From Cephalotus follicularis (lineage: Eukaryota > Streptophyta > Magnoliopsida > Oxalidales > Cephalotaceae): DNA of 64,000 nt. The translations under genes were made by a program, and so were the position numbers. This document shows positions 21,910-33,509 of this stretch, in pieces. The stretch spans positions 1-64,000 of the forward strand of contig BDDD01001496.1 of assembly GCA_001972305.1 (NCBI GenBank), written 5' to 3'. Each line of letters begins with the position of its first letter. Position 1 is the first letter of the stretch. The notes below the pieces were generated by a model, which saw nothing but the letters and a program-made list of their open reading frames with translations, had not been told where the DNA came from and searched no databases.

Positions 21910-23576
21910 ATGCCTCTGAGAAAGAACATCAACAACTCCGAACCTATCGACAACCGACAACAAGAGATCCCACCCACCGAGACCGCTCAGGTGGCGGTTC
22001 CTGAGTAGGCTCCCGTCACTGGGGAGCCATTTAATCAGTTGATCAAAGGGGTGGAACGCCTCACTGACTTGTTGGTTACCAGCCTAGCCAACTAAAACCA
22101 GGCCAGACTTGTTCAGCCAATGGTTCGAGGACAAATAGGTCTTGTCAGGCAAGTGGTGGAGATAGGACACCCTAGAGGTACCACGCGAAACCCGTTGAGG
22201 GGAGATAGGCTCCCCCTGAGGCGGTTAGGGGATAATATTCCCCTGGAGAGGAGACCTGAGATCAATGCATCTCAGAGGGCAGAGTCTTCAAATGCCCGGG
22301 ATCAGCCCAACGATGTGCATCCCGAGCACCAAGGCATGGAGGTGGATCCCCAAGGGGAAGCTAGGGGTGCAGAGGATGCACGTGCGCGATCTAATGCCCC
22401 ACGCAGGTCCAGGGGAGCAGGGTAGACCGCACGACCACACTGGCCCGGGAGTCACGAGTCTCTAGCAGGGCCATGAACATTGAGGATGTGGAGCAAGCGA
22501 TGAATAAAAAGCTTGCTGAGATGGAGAAAAGATTCTGAGGAGCGGAACAACTGAGGGGACGTCTGTCCTAGGTGCGCAACATTAGCGCCCACCCCTTCAC
22601 ATCCGAGATCATGATGGAGCGTATTCCCAATGGATTCCGGCTCCCAAGTCTTGACAAATATGATGGGTCCACGGATCCCATCCAACATGTGCACACTTAC
22701 ATTCAAACCATGATGGTGCACCTAGCCTCGGATGCCACACTTTGCCGAGGATTCCCGGCAACATTGACTGGTGTAGCCCAGTTGTGGTATTTCACCATAG
22801 CTAAGGGTTCGGTGGAGAATTTCGATCAGTTTACGAAACTGTTCGTAACCAAGTTCCTTAACAGCACTATGCAGATGAGGAACTCTACCCATTTGATCAA
22901 TGTGGTACAGGGAAGAGATGAGTCACTGAGAGATTACCTTACCAGATTTAACAGGGAGTCTCTCACTGTGAAATACCTGGAGCAATCCTTCGTCATGGCA
23001 GCATTGAATAGTGGGCTGAGGAACAACTTGTCCTTCACTTTCTCCCTTTTGAAGAAACCCGCGGTGGATATGGCAGAACTGCTGAGGAGAGCAGAAAAGT
23101 ATGTCAACGTCGAGGAAGAGATGGCAGTTAGGAAACAAAAAACACCATGGTCGGGCAATCAGGAAGAGAAAGGGAAGCATTCACGAAATGCTCCGGGGAA
23201 GAAAGAGAAGAGGAAGGAGAGGTCAGAACTGTCCAAGGAAGACCTCAGGCATAAACTCTCCAGGAGAGTGGATTCACCTAGGGGAGGGGCACCTATCCCA
23301 TCCTACAATAACTTCGCCCCCCTCCTGGACACACGCACTAGAATACTTGCTGTGGAGAAGGATAAGGTCCCCATCCAATGGCCTAAAAATATGAGGTCTC
23401 CAGCAAAGAAGAGGGACGTGGAAAAATACTGCCGGTACCATCGTGACCATGGGCACGATACCGAGGAGTGCAGGCAATTGATGAATCGAATTGAGGACCT
23501 GATTCGAAAGGGGCATCTACGCAAGTATGTAGACAGAGATGCTCCTCAGGGAAGAAGAGAGAAAAAGAGAGAATAG
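21910..23576 (+). pseudogene. gag: Element B gag remnant
   Basis: It begins with ATG at 21910, 46 bp after the LTR. The capsid core is long and well kept between about 22572 and 23180 (YDGSTDPIQHVHTY, FDQFTKLFVTKFLNS, LRDYLTRFNRESL, LRRAEKYVNVEE). A lysine/arginine-rich linker follows, then the zinc-knuckle-like CRYHRDHGHDTEECRQL at about 23429-23480. Gag proteins of this type assemble the particle in the cytoplasm. The whole region is broken. Confidence 0.88.
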
Positions 23577-23702
23577 GCACCTCGGCAATAGGAGGAGCAG
23601 CAGCAACAACCAAGGGGTGTCATCCACACCATCTCTGGGGGGGTCGTGTCTGGTGGCGACCATAAGAATGCCAGAAAAGCCTATGGGAGGTAATCCCTTG
23701 CT

Positions 23703-26700
23703 GTGCGGCAAATTCATCACAGCAAAAGGCTGAGAACAGGTGGAGATGAGGAGGTGATATCCTTATTGGAGGTGGACTATGAGGGAGTACGTTTCCCTCA
23801 TGATGCTCCAGTGGTGGTAACTCTTCAAGTGAAACTTTTCACTATGAAGAGGATTCTCATTGATAGCGGGAGCTTGGCCGATACCCTGTAAAACACGCCT
23901 TTGATCAGCTGAGGATATCGATCGACCAGCTAAAGCCCGTGAAAACCCCACTGGTTGGCTTTGTAGGGGAGATGGTCCATCCTCTGGGATCCATCGATCT
24001 GTCCATGGTTGTAGGCACGGCCCCACGCCAGACCCAGGTGGAGATGATGTTCCTGGTAGTGGACATACCAAGCCCTTACAATGCCATAATAGGGTGACCA
24101 GGTCTGAACTTAATGGAGGCGATAGTGTCCATGAGACACTTATTGATGAAGTTCCCTACTAGGTTTGGCGTGGGGGAAGCCAGAGGAGATCAACAGGCTG
24201 CAAGGCAGTGCTACAAGACTGCCATTATGGATAAAGGGAAGGAAAAGGTACTTTCTATTGCAAATGTGGAGCTTAGAGGAGACGTGGAACCTGAGCGTCC
24301 ACAGCCTGTTGAGGCCGTAATCCAAGTACCCTTGGAAGAGGGCAACACTGAAATAGTGTTCCAAGTTAGCTCACAACTTGGAGAGGTGGAGAAGGGGGAA
24401 TTAATAACATTCCTCCAAAATAACAGAGATGCATTTGCCTGGTCGGCAGAGGAGGTCCGTGGGATCAACCCAAATGTAATGGTTCACAAGATAAGTATGG
24501 ATCCAATGAGGCCTCCAACCAGGCAAAAGAAGAGGAACTTTACTCCTGAGAGGCAGCAGGCAATAGCCGAGGAGGTGAGCAAGCTATTACAGGCAGGGTT
24601 CATAAGGGAGGTGCATTACTCAGACTGGCTGGCGAACCCAGTACTGGTCAAAAAAGCAAATGGCAAGTGGAGGATGTGCATTGATTTCACAGACCTCAAC
24701 AAAGTTTGTCCCAAGGATCACTTCCCTCTCCCAAAGATATATCAGTTGGTGAATGCGACCTCGGGCTACAGAATGTTAAGCTTTTTGGATGCCTACTTCG
24801 GATACAACCAAATCCCTATGTACAGGCTCGACGAGAACAAGACAGCTTTCATCACGGACCGGGGGATGTATTGTTACAAGGTCATGCCCTTTGGACTGAA
24901 GAATGCAGGGGCCACCTACCAACGACTGGTCAACAAAATCTTTGAGCCTCAGATTGGGAGAAACATGGAGGTCTACATCGACGATATGCTCATCAAGACC
25001 ACCAGCTAGGAGCCCCCACCTTAAAGACTTGGAGGAAACATTTGAGGTACTGAGAAGATACAACATGAAACTCAACCCATCCAAGTGCTCTTTGGGGTCA
25101 CCTCTGGCAAGTTCCTCGGGTTCATGGTCTCAAGTAGAGGAATAGAGGCCAACCCGGGGAAGATTTTGGCAGTTCAGATTATGAAACCTCCCTAAACCAT
25201 CAGGGATGCTCAAAAGCTAAATGGAAAGATTGCAGCCTTGAGCAGGCTTGTGTCAAAATCAGCAGAGAAGTGCCTCCTATTCTTTAAGGTTCTCAGGGAT
25301 CCCAAGGGATTTTCCTGGTCAGACGAATGCGAAGCAGCCTTCGACAAGTTGAAGGAATACCTGGCTTCCCCTCCTCTGATCTCAAAACCTAAGGACGGGG
25401 AAGACTTGTATTTGTACCTTGCGGCCACCTCGGGTGCAGTGAGTGCAATGTAGTTAGAGAGGAGGACAAAGTTCAAAAGCCGGTGTATTATGTGAGCAAG
25501 GTTTTAAATGATGCTGAGGGGAGGTACCCAAAGGTAGAGAAGTTTTCCTATGCTCTGATCATAGCGGCCAGAAAATTAAGGCCATATTTTCAAGCCCATA
25601 CAATCAAGGTTCTGACTAACAAACCGCTCAAACAAGTTCTTGCAAAGCCTGAAACCTCAGGAAGATTAATCAAGTGGTCAGTCGAGCTAGGTGAGTATGA
25701 TGTGAAGTTCGAAGCCAGGCCAGCAATCAAATCACAGGTCTTGACCGACTTTGTTGGAGATAATACACCTACGAGTGTATGGAGGAGAATCCCTCCCAGA
25801 ACGAGAGGGGGATGTGGAAGTTGTTCGTGGATGGCTCATCCTGCATCACTGGCAGTGGAGCAGGACTGGTATTAACAATTCAAGATGGTTGGACGTTAGA
25901 GTATGCTCTGAGGTTCGGTTTCAAAGCTACAAACAACGAAGCTGAGTGGGAAGCTCTGATAGCCGGGTTGACAATTGCAAAGCACTTGGAGGTACAAAAG
26001 GTAGAGGCCTCCAGTGATTCTCAGCTAGTGGTTAGCTTGGCTAGTGGAGAGCACGAAGCCCGAGAAGACTCAATGGCCAAGTACTTATAGTATTTTCAGA
26101 GTTTGAAGTCAGCCTTCGAAATTCTAAGAGTTCTGAAAGTACCCAGAGCAGAAAACACCCGAGCAGACCAGTTATCAAAACTAGCCACAACAGAGGAGCT
26201 GGAGAAAAATCAAACCGTGCTAGTGGATTACCTGGACAGGCCCACCATCTTTGAAGTAGATGTGATGGACATAGACTTACCACATGAGCCAAACTGGATG
26301 ACCCCATTCATCAACTGACTGAGGAACGAGATTTTACCCGAGGACCCCACAGAGGCAAGAAAACTAGTGTACAGATCAAACAGATTTTAGCTTCAAGATG
26401 GGATCCTCTACAAAAGGTCTTTCTATTTTCCTTGGCTGAGATGCTTGACTCGCTTAGAGGCCGATTATGCTCTAAGGGAAGTCCATGAAGGAGTTTGTGG
26501 CAAACACACGGGGAGCAGGAAATTGTCCCACAAGTTATTGAGACAGGGCTACTACTGGCCGACCTTGAATCAAGATGCTATAGACTTGGTAAGAAAATGT
26601 GACAAGTGCCAGAGGAACGCAAACATCAGCAGAAGACCTTCTCAACCTCTGACGTCTATCATGCCCCCCTGGCTCTTTGCACAATGGGGGATGGACTTCA

Positions 26701-27529
26701 TCGGACCACTGCCCGTGGCTACAGGCCAGAGGAAGTTTCTCATTGTAGTAGTGAATTATTTTACCAAGTGGGTAGAAGCAGAACCCCTGGCCACAATTAC
26801 AGAAGCAAACACGAAGAGTTTTGTATGGAAATCCATTATCTGTAGATTCGGAGTCTCGAGGACAATAGTCTCAGATAATGGTAAATAGTTTGATTGCCAG
26901 GCATTTCGTGACTTTTGCAAAGAGTGGAGAATAGAGCATAGACTTGCCTCAGTAGCCTATCCCCAGAGCAACGGTCAAGCCGAGGTGATCAACAGAGAAA
27001 TCACCTCGGGCTTAAAGAAGCGCCTTAAAGATAGCAAAGAAAGATGGACAGAGGAGCTACCAAGCGTACTATGGGCATATAGAACTACTCCTCGGACCAC
27101 AACTGGTGAGTCCCCATATAGCATTTGTTTTGGAGCTGAAGCTATGATACCGGTGGAGATTTGTGTACAGTCACCAAGGGTTGTGCACTTCACTGAAGAT
27201 AACAATGAAGAAGGACTTAGATGCCTCCTCGACCAAGTGGAAGAGCTCATAGATAAGGCTGCTATTAGAGTTGCTGCCTACCAACAAAGAGTGAGCCGTT
27301 ACTACAACAAAGGGTCAGCCCCCGACCACTAAGGCAAGGAGATCTAGTCCTATGCAACTCAGCTATCGCGGATCCAACCAGTACCAGAGGAAAACTAGAC
27401 CCTACCTGGGAAGGGCCATACAAGATCAAGAGAGTGCTCTGCCCAGGAACATTCAAACTTGAAACTCTGGGGGGAAGGGAGATTCCCAGAGCTTGGAATG
27501 CCGAGCATCTGAGGAAGTACCACCAATGA
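23703..27529 (+). pseudogene. pol: Element B pol remnant (PR-RT-RH-INT)
   Basis: Parts in order: protease about 23720-24170 (LIDSG); reverse transcriptase about 24240-25150, with WRMCIDFTDLNK, AFITDRGMYCYKVMPFGLKN and the catalytic-type MEVYIDDMLIK; RNase H about 25330-26170 (LYLYLAATSGAVSA, then KATNNEAEWEALIAGL); integrase about 26440-27529 with the finger RKCDKCQ, core GMDFIGPLPVATG, NGQAEVINREI and the tail RAWNAEHLRKY. The order and motifs place it in Ty3/gypsy Tat. The region is broken in about ten places. Confidence 0.92.
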
Positions 27530-27679
27530 CCATTTGTAAGATGTACAAAATTCAGAAAGGCAATAAAGTTGAATTTTTCTTCAAAAATTGTGTTCAAGAT
27601 CACAGTTCCAAGTTTGCAAGGGACTGGAGGCCCAATGTTCATGTCATTAAACCTCTTAACAACCACCGATCAACTCTCT

Positions 27680-28300
27680 AAAACGTCCCCTCCAGGAGAG
27701 CACCAAAGCCTTCTCCAGGGGAACATCAAAGCCTCCTCCAGGGGAGCATCAAAGCCTCCCCTAGGGGAACAACCAAAGCCTCCTCCAGTGGAGCATCAAA
27801 GCCTCCCCTAGGGGAGTAGTCAAAGCCTCCCCCAGGGGAGCACCAAAAACTATATACATAAAAGACCCCCCATGGGGCAACTCAACAAAAGACCCCCCAC
27901 GGGGCAAAAAAGACTCCCCAGGGAGCGAATACTGGTCAGCAACTCCATGGGAACTTGTCCGACCAGACCTAAAATCATGTCTTGAGAGGCAAACCCATAG
28001 GAACTCGCAACGATTAAGTTTGTCAGACTGAGCACTTTGAAACAAGTGTCCCTACGTGGACTGTAAGCTCAGGTGACCTGGTCTAAACTATAACGGACCG
28101 GATGAGACCCTGCTTGGCAAACCCATAGGAACTTTCCTGAGCAGACCTAAAACTTGGTCTACGAACACACCAAAACTCATAAAGACTAAATCTTTTTGCC
28201 TAATCGTCCTAAGGGGACTACGAAGCTTGGGTAATTAAGCCTGAAAATTGTAAGGTCACAACTTGAGATCTATAAGTTAGATTAATTCAAAGTCCCCTAG
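27680..28300 (+). repeat. Element B post-pol block with short tandem repeats
   Basis: About six units near 'ccaggggagcatcaaagcct' (period about 24-26) run from 27690 to 27845, followed by two 'aaagaccccccatggggc' units. The unique part 27970-28270 is conserved with element A 11650-11960 although neither has an open frame there. The tandem units of A and B share only a loose pattern (gag-ca-aaag-c-cc), so each family has re-expanded its own array at the same spot. Confidence 0.8.
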
Positions 28301-28533
28301 GGGATTATTAGTGCCCGGGTAGAGCTTAAGCCTAGCGTACAATGCATTGATAGGAAAATAAGCCCAGGGAGAAAAGCTTTATTACGTCATTGATACTTGA
28401 TAATTTTTCAAAGCAAAAAGTAAAGTATAGCAAAGAGACCTGTGGTGCCAAATACTTCTTTTTTATTGATCAATGGAAGATGTACATTTAAAAAGCAATA
28501 AAGTACAAGGCAAGAGAAAAGAAAAAATCTATT

Positions 28534-31227
28534 CTAATCTTCTTCCCCAAAAGGGATGTCATGCACCACAGGAGAAGGAGGCGGAGGATCTTTCGGAGTC
28601 GGTCTAGTAGGAAGAGGAGGAGGAACCCCGACCTTAGGTCCATTGGAAGGGTTCATAGCCGAAGGATCAAGAGCAGAATTCCCAGCAAGAAGTATAGAGA
28701 GAGGTTCAACATCCGAAGGCTCAGCTCCATGTGCCCCGACAGTATCAAGGACCATGGACACATCGCGACCCCCAGGTATCCACTCCGGATCCCAAGCCTG
28801 ACTTTGTTCCTCATCGAAGGTCCAAAGAGCCTCTTCCTCGGCTTCGTCCACCCCCACGGGAATGAAGTCGAAGTCAGCCGCCAAAGGACCGCAGATGATG
28901 GAGTCCATGGGAAGCTCTAGGAGTAACTCGACCATGTTACGGCAGGTGTAGAACCCCCGACAAAAATGGGCTGAGGACTTCTTAAAGACCTCATTGTTGA
29001 AGTCGTCCAAAGCTCTATACCTGTCCACGGCCAGGTCCATTGCTTGGTCCATTGCATCCCGGAACTCCGAGGACTCCTGTAGTCCAGGATAGCCCTCTCC
29101 GAGGTAGCCGTGATTTGAGCATCCCTGAGTTTGTGGGACTCCGCGAGCTTTTCACTAATAATTTGAAGCTGAACCTCAAGCTCGACATGGTGGCGCATAG
29201 AAGCTATTTTGAGCCCCTTCTCCCTGGAGGCTTCTTCAAGGGCCGCATTCTTCTCGGTGACTATGCTCTCCTAGGCCCTGAGGACTTCATCCAATTGGGC
29301 CTTGGCCACGTCCAGTGACTTTTTAAGCTAGGCGTTCTCAGCTCCAAGCTGCTCGCACCAGCTATTGTCCTCATCGGCCTTTTCCATCAGGAGGTGGCCA
29401 TCAACCATGACTTGGAGATGAAACAAAAAGTTATAAAGAGATTTTTGACCAAAGAAAAAGCCAAGGAAGAAAGTATTAACCTTGAAGCAACTCTGGAAGA
29501 GGTTATCCCAGGTTTGCTTGACTGACCACTTCATCCTTGTCACCAGCTCATGAGGGAAGATACCCGCCTTGCCCAGTTCAACGGCAACCCTGGGTGTCTT
29601 CAGGAAAATGCCAGACCTGCCAAGTTCCCTAAGGATCTCCCTCACTTGCCCAAGCTCCTCAGCAGGGTATGGGTGGTCAGGGTTGTAAAAGCACTCCTCA
29701 GTAACACCAGCCTAGAATGCACCTCATTCCTCTGTCCTCACCCTTTTTGGAGGAGGGACAAGATCATCAGTGGCAATTCTTTTGCCCTGTGCGATCTCCG
29801 CAGCCCTGGCATCTGCGGCTTCCTTTGTCCTAGCCTCCTCGGCCCTAGCCTCTGCGGTGTCGGTGGCCCGCACCTCCTCAGCCTCTCGAGCCCTGGCCCC
29901 CGCGGCCTCCATGACCCTGGCCCCTGCGGCCTTCATGAGCCTGGCTTCCACGGCCTCCTTGTCTCCCGCCTCTGCCACGACAGAAGTACCAGTATCCTCG
30001 GCCCCGAGCCTGGACTCCTCAGACAGAGCCCTATCCAGAGCCTCCATCCTGGCCTTGGTAGCTTCCCGACTTTCCGCCTTTCGATCCCTGGCCCTCGTCT
30101 TGTCCAAGGCTTTTTGCCTTTTGAGGGCCTCCCGCTCCCGCTCCTCGGGGTCACCAGTTCGGGCATGGTCTCGGCCAGGCCTGATGAGGTCCATGCAGAC
30201 TCTTGGGATGCCATTTCTACATGGAAACACAAGATAAATGGTTAAGTTTGTATCAAAAGTCAAGAACAAAAGCAAAAACAAAAAATCCAAAGGAAAGCAT
30301 TTATGTCTCTCTCCTTGGACGGCGTCGGAGGATGCAGGCTCATCCCTGCTTCCCTGACCCCTCTCTTCTGATCCCCACGGGGAACTCCTCAGTCAGATCC
30401 AGGCCATCCCTGCAGCCTGGGGGCATGCTTAGCCCAAGACTCCAGAGACAGAATTCAGAGACCACCGTTAACACGTCCGCAGGGGTGAGTGCCTGAAGCT
30501 TCTCCAGGTCAGTTCTTTCTTCCCCGGTCAAAAACATTATCTGACTAAGAGCCACGGTATCCAGTGTATCGCTCCATGAACTCAGTGTGAAGCCGGGGAG
30601 ATTCTTGACCATGAAGTACTTCTCCCTCCAACTTTTGACGATTTTGGTGTTCTCCGCCAGCAGTTTACTGTGACCCACACGGAACTTAAAATAGAAGCCG
30701 CGTTTCTTTAGGGAGGAGGTTATGGTGTGAAACTCCTTGAACAGCACCACTGTCGGTGTCACCCCCTCCTCGAGGCATCTCACCATGAAGCCCATTATGA
30801 ATCCCTAGGACTGGGCCTGGAGCATCGAAGGATGGACTTGGTAGTGCCTGAGGATGGTGAGGGCAAAGGGAGGCAGAGGAAGCCTCAGCCCGTGCTCAAG
30901 AGCATCCTGGAACACCACAAAATAGCCAGGCCTCCTCTCCGTGACCATTCTGGGATCGACAGGGATCTCAAAGTCCAAGCTGTTAGGGATGGAGTACTCC
31001 TTGACCAGCTCCGCCAGTTTCTTCGGGCGTATCTTGGTCGGATCGAAGTGGGTCCTAAAGACTTGGACCCTGGCTTCTCCGACCGCTATGTTAGGATTCC
31101 TAGCAGCAGAGGCCTCCATCTCCACCTCCATTTTGAGAGGACGCGCAACGATCGTAACCCCCGCCGAGGCTTGGGCCACAACCTTGGGGTTCCTGATAAG
31201 CTGCCTGGTTTGCTTTGTTCTTGGCAT
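28534..31227 (-). pseudogene. Element B antisense extra ORF (aORF), broken
   Basis: It is read on the minus strand from ATG 31225-31227, starting MPRTKQTRQLIRNPKV. The first exon (to about 30310) has the same globular part as in A and I (HYQVHPSMLQAQS, KRGFYFKFR, SWREKYFMVKNLPGF). A candidate intron of about 100 bp lies at 30216-30310. The second exon starts near 30215 (MASQES) and runs into an E/A/R-rich coiled-coil region. The last part ends VVHDIPFGEED, like A's. The role is unknown. Possible ideas are an RNA-binding or chromatin-facing accessory protein; neither is shown. This copy is broken, with a few breaks. Confidence 0.8.
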
Positions 31228-31560
31228 GTTTGTTTTGTTGAAGACGAGAGAGAGGGACGAAGGAGTAGAAGCTTTAAAAACCAAAAAGAGGTAAGGGATC
31301 AAGTTTACTTGAGTTTTCGAGCAAGGAAGAAAAACGAAGAAGGAGTTGGAACTGAAAACTGGATAAGCGAAAGATTCAGAGATTTTAGGGTTTTTAATGA
31401 ACTCGAAAGCGTAAAGAATCTCCCCAAAAGAGAGGGGGAAGGTATTTAAAGAGCCAGAGAATGTGCCCAGGCCCTAGGATCTCTTTTGATCTCAACGGTG
31501 GAGATTGCCCAGTCGAATCAGGCGCGGGAAACGAAGGGGTTGTGCGCGGGCACTGAAGCG
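31228..31560 (-). promoter_or_regulatory. Element B aORF promoter-like block and leader
   Basis: On the minus strand 'gctctttaaataccttcccc' (about 31437-31456) is followed by 'tctcttttggggag', 'ctaaaatctctgaa' and a donor-like 'actcaagtaaactt' before the aORF ATG. The block has the same order in A and I. Confidence 0.6.
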
Positions 31561-31860
31561 TTAGGCGTGAAAAACTCTTGAGTTATGGCGCAATGATGAG
31601 GCGTAATTAAAGGCGTTATGGCGCCATAAGGACACCTATCTACAGATGACTCTTCATTGCTTGGTCTAGACTATAAGGTTTGGGCCCATTTGAGGATTGA
31701 GTTTTAATTTATCCATAAGGGGTAAAGCCCCACTTGAAGCCACACCATCTCACTTATCCTCTTCCCCTAGTCAGTCCAGGGTCAATTCCTCAATGGAGTT
31801 ATGCCCGGGCAACAGCTCCCAGCTCTGCTTCTCCTCATTTTCCAAGTCCAGAGAAGAAGG

Positions 31861-32435
31861 AACAGGGGGGCATATGATGTGGGAAAAACCCTACATAAAG
31901 TATAGTGCCACGCGTCCAAGGTAGAGGGTGCCAGATGTCCACTTAAGGCATGGGCATCGTGGCCAAGCTTTATGAGTTCAAACCATTAGTGCGCCGTTAT
32001 CCCCGGGCATTGCCAACCCACAACAGAAAGCGTTTACATACACAATATCATGTCTAACGGGAAAATAGCACCAAAACTGGCGGAGAACAGGGGAAATGCC
32101 AGAGATCCTCGGACATTTCCTTAGGGGATACGTGTCAACTCCTTCTTCCACGCTCAACAGTTACATTTCTAGCACTATAAATATCAGAATCAACGATTAT
32201 ACACAGGTCATCCATTTTTACTCTCGAAATAACCTTATTTTCTCTGTGCAGTGCCTAACTTGAGCGTCGGAGTGTCCCCGGGAGAACAACCTCATGAACC
32301 TTCAACGAGTTTGTTTATCTTGTGCAGGGATTATCAACCAACCAATCTTCTTCTCGGACATATTCTAGCGTTTCCATTAACAAATCAAAACACTCCACCT
32401 AGGGTACTGTTGAAGGAAAGTTTTCCGCATCAACA
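31861..32435 (+). repeat. Element B polypurine tract and 3' LTR
   Basis: The purine tract 'aacaggggggca' at 31861-31872 precedes the LTR at 31875-32435 (561 bp, TATA box at 32176-32183). TSD TATAC follows. Confidence 0.94.
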
Positions 32436-32609
32436 TATACCTATACTCGTAAACATGTAGGTAAAGTGACTAGTACCCGTGAGATATTTACTATATATTA
32501 TAAAATATTTACATAATATAAATATATAATATATATCTAAAATATTTAATGCAGTAATATTTATATAACATAAATATATAATATATATCTAAAATATATA
32601 TAATATAAT
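32436..32609. repeat. Part of an AT-rich, 'gggtacccg'-bearing repeat split by element B and a solo LTR
   Basis: The DNA left of B (about 21195-21306), this piece, and 33113-33320 read as one unit: 'tacccgtga', two copies of a 60-bp AT-rich 'ataaatatataatatatatctaaaatat' stretch, then 'gcacgggtacaag' and 'catgggtacccgttt'. It looks like a non-autonomous DNA element, probably hAT-like, but its ends were not fixed. Confidence 0.4.
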
Positions 32610-33112
32610 TGATACGGGAGAAATCTTACCCAAAGTCAGTGCCACGTGTCCTCGGGAGAACAAAACAGATGTCCTCCAGAGCTAAAGATACGTGGTCGGT
32701 CGTTATACACAATCTGGCAAGATAACACACCATAACGTCCATGGCGCCAAATCCGGTGGAGAATCAGGGAAATGCCAGAGATCCTCGGCATTTTCTTGGG
32801 GGAACACATATCACCTTCGACTATCATGCAAGACAGTTACAATCATCTCATATAAATACCATAATCAAAGACACAACCCAGGTCCGCCATTCTTACACAC
32901 TAAAAGCACCCTGAGATTATTTTCTTTGTCTATCACTAACTTTAGCATCGAAGTGTCCCCGGGAGAAAACCTTCCTGGACCTTCGACGAGTTTGTTCATT
33001 CTGTGCAGGGAAAACAATCCAACACCCATCCTCGGAGCAATCAAGCATTTCTCCTAACAAATCAAATCCTTCCATGTAAGGGACTGTTGAGGAGAAGATT
33101 TTAATATCAACA
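32610..33112 (+). repeat. Solo LTR of a Tat-type element
   Basis: It starts TGATACGGG and ends TATCAACA (503 bp), with perfect TSD ATAAT at 32605-32609 and 33113-33117. It carries TATAAATA at 32851-32858, 'ctttagcatcgaagtgtcc' and 'ctgtgcagg'. No internal sequence is present, so it is the product of recombination between the two LTRs of a third Tat family. Confidence 0.93.
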
Positions 33113-33509
33113 ATAATATATATATTATAAAACATTTATAAAATTTGAAATTTTTTAAAATGTATTTTACAGGTATTATCCGCGAGTGCACGGGTACAAG
33201 TACTGGCAATTTGGTCCCATTGGGAACATGTACAAATGTACCCGTGTAACAACGGGTACAATGAATTTTACCCGCGAATACTCATGGGTACCCGTTTGTC
33301 TCCTCTACCCATGACCCATCACGACATGGTTGGTAAAAGATTTAATTATTTTTTTTATAAAATTTGATCATTAGTTATAGTGGTTATTTTTTATAAAATA
33401 TTTTAGTTAAACTTTTAATTTCCATAGTTATACAATTATACTTTAATATGAGTTTCAAATTATCTTTAATCACACCACCCCTCATTCCCCCTTTAAAATA
33501 CACATATAG
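33113..33509. other. AT-rich spacer
   Basis: It continues the 'gggtacccg' unit to about 33320, then has AT-rich DNA with no gene or transposon end that I recognise. Confidence 0.4.

Larger units (their letters stand above)
21307..32435 (+). mobile_element. Element B: Ty3/gypsy, Tat-type LTR retrotransposon with antisense extra ORF
   Basis: The element is structurally complete, 11,129 bp, with a perfect TSD TATAC at 21302-21306 and 32436-32440. It has the same plan as element A: LTR, PBS, gag, pol, repeat-bearing non-coding block, minus-strand aORF, PPT, LTR. The LTRs differ at about 29 of 558 sites by my count (about 5%), or roughly 2 million years at 1.3e-8, so it is younger than A. The LTRs of A and B are clearly related but far apart, so they are different families of one lineage. 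The coding part is broken, with roughly ten breaks, and is better preserved than in A. Confidence 0.94.

Noticed and set aside
29550-30245. Plus-strand frame of 231 codons in element B
   Set aside because: It is the mirror of the minus-strand aORF coiled-coil coding region, whose protein is conserved between elements.
30727-31449. Plus-strand frame of 240 codons in element B
   Set aside because: It is a shadow of the aORF first exon; the minus-strand reading matches elements A and I.
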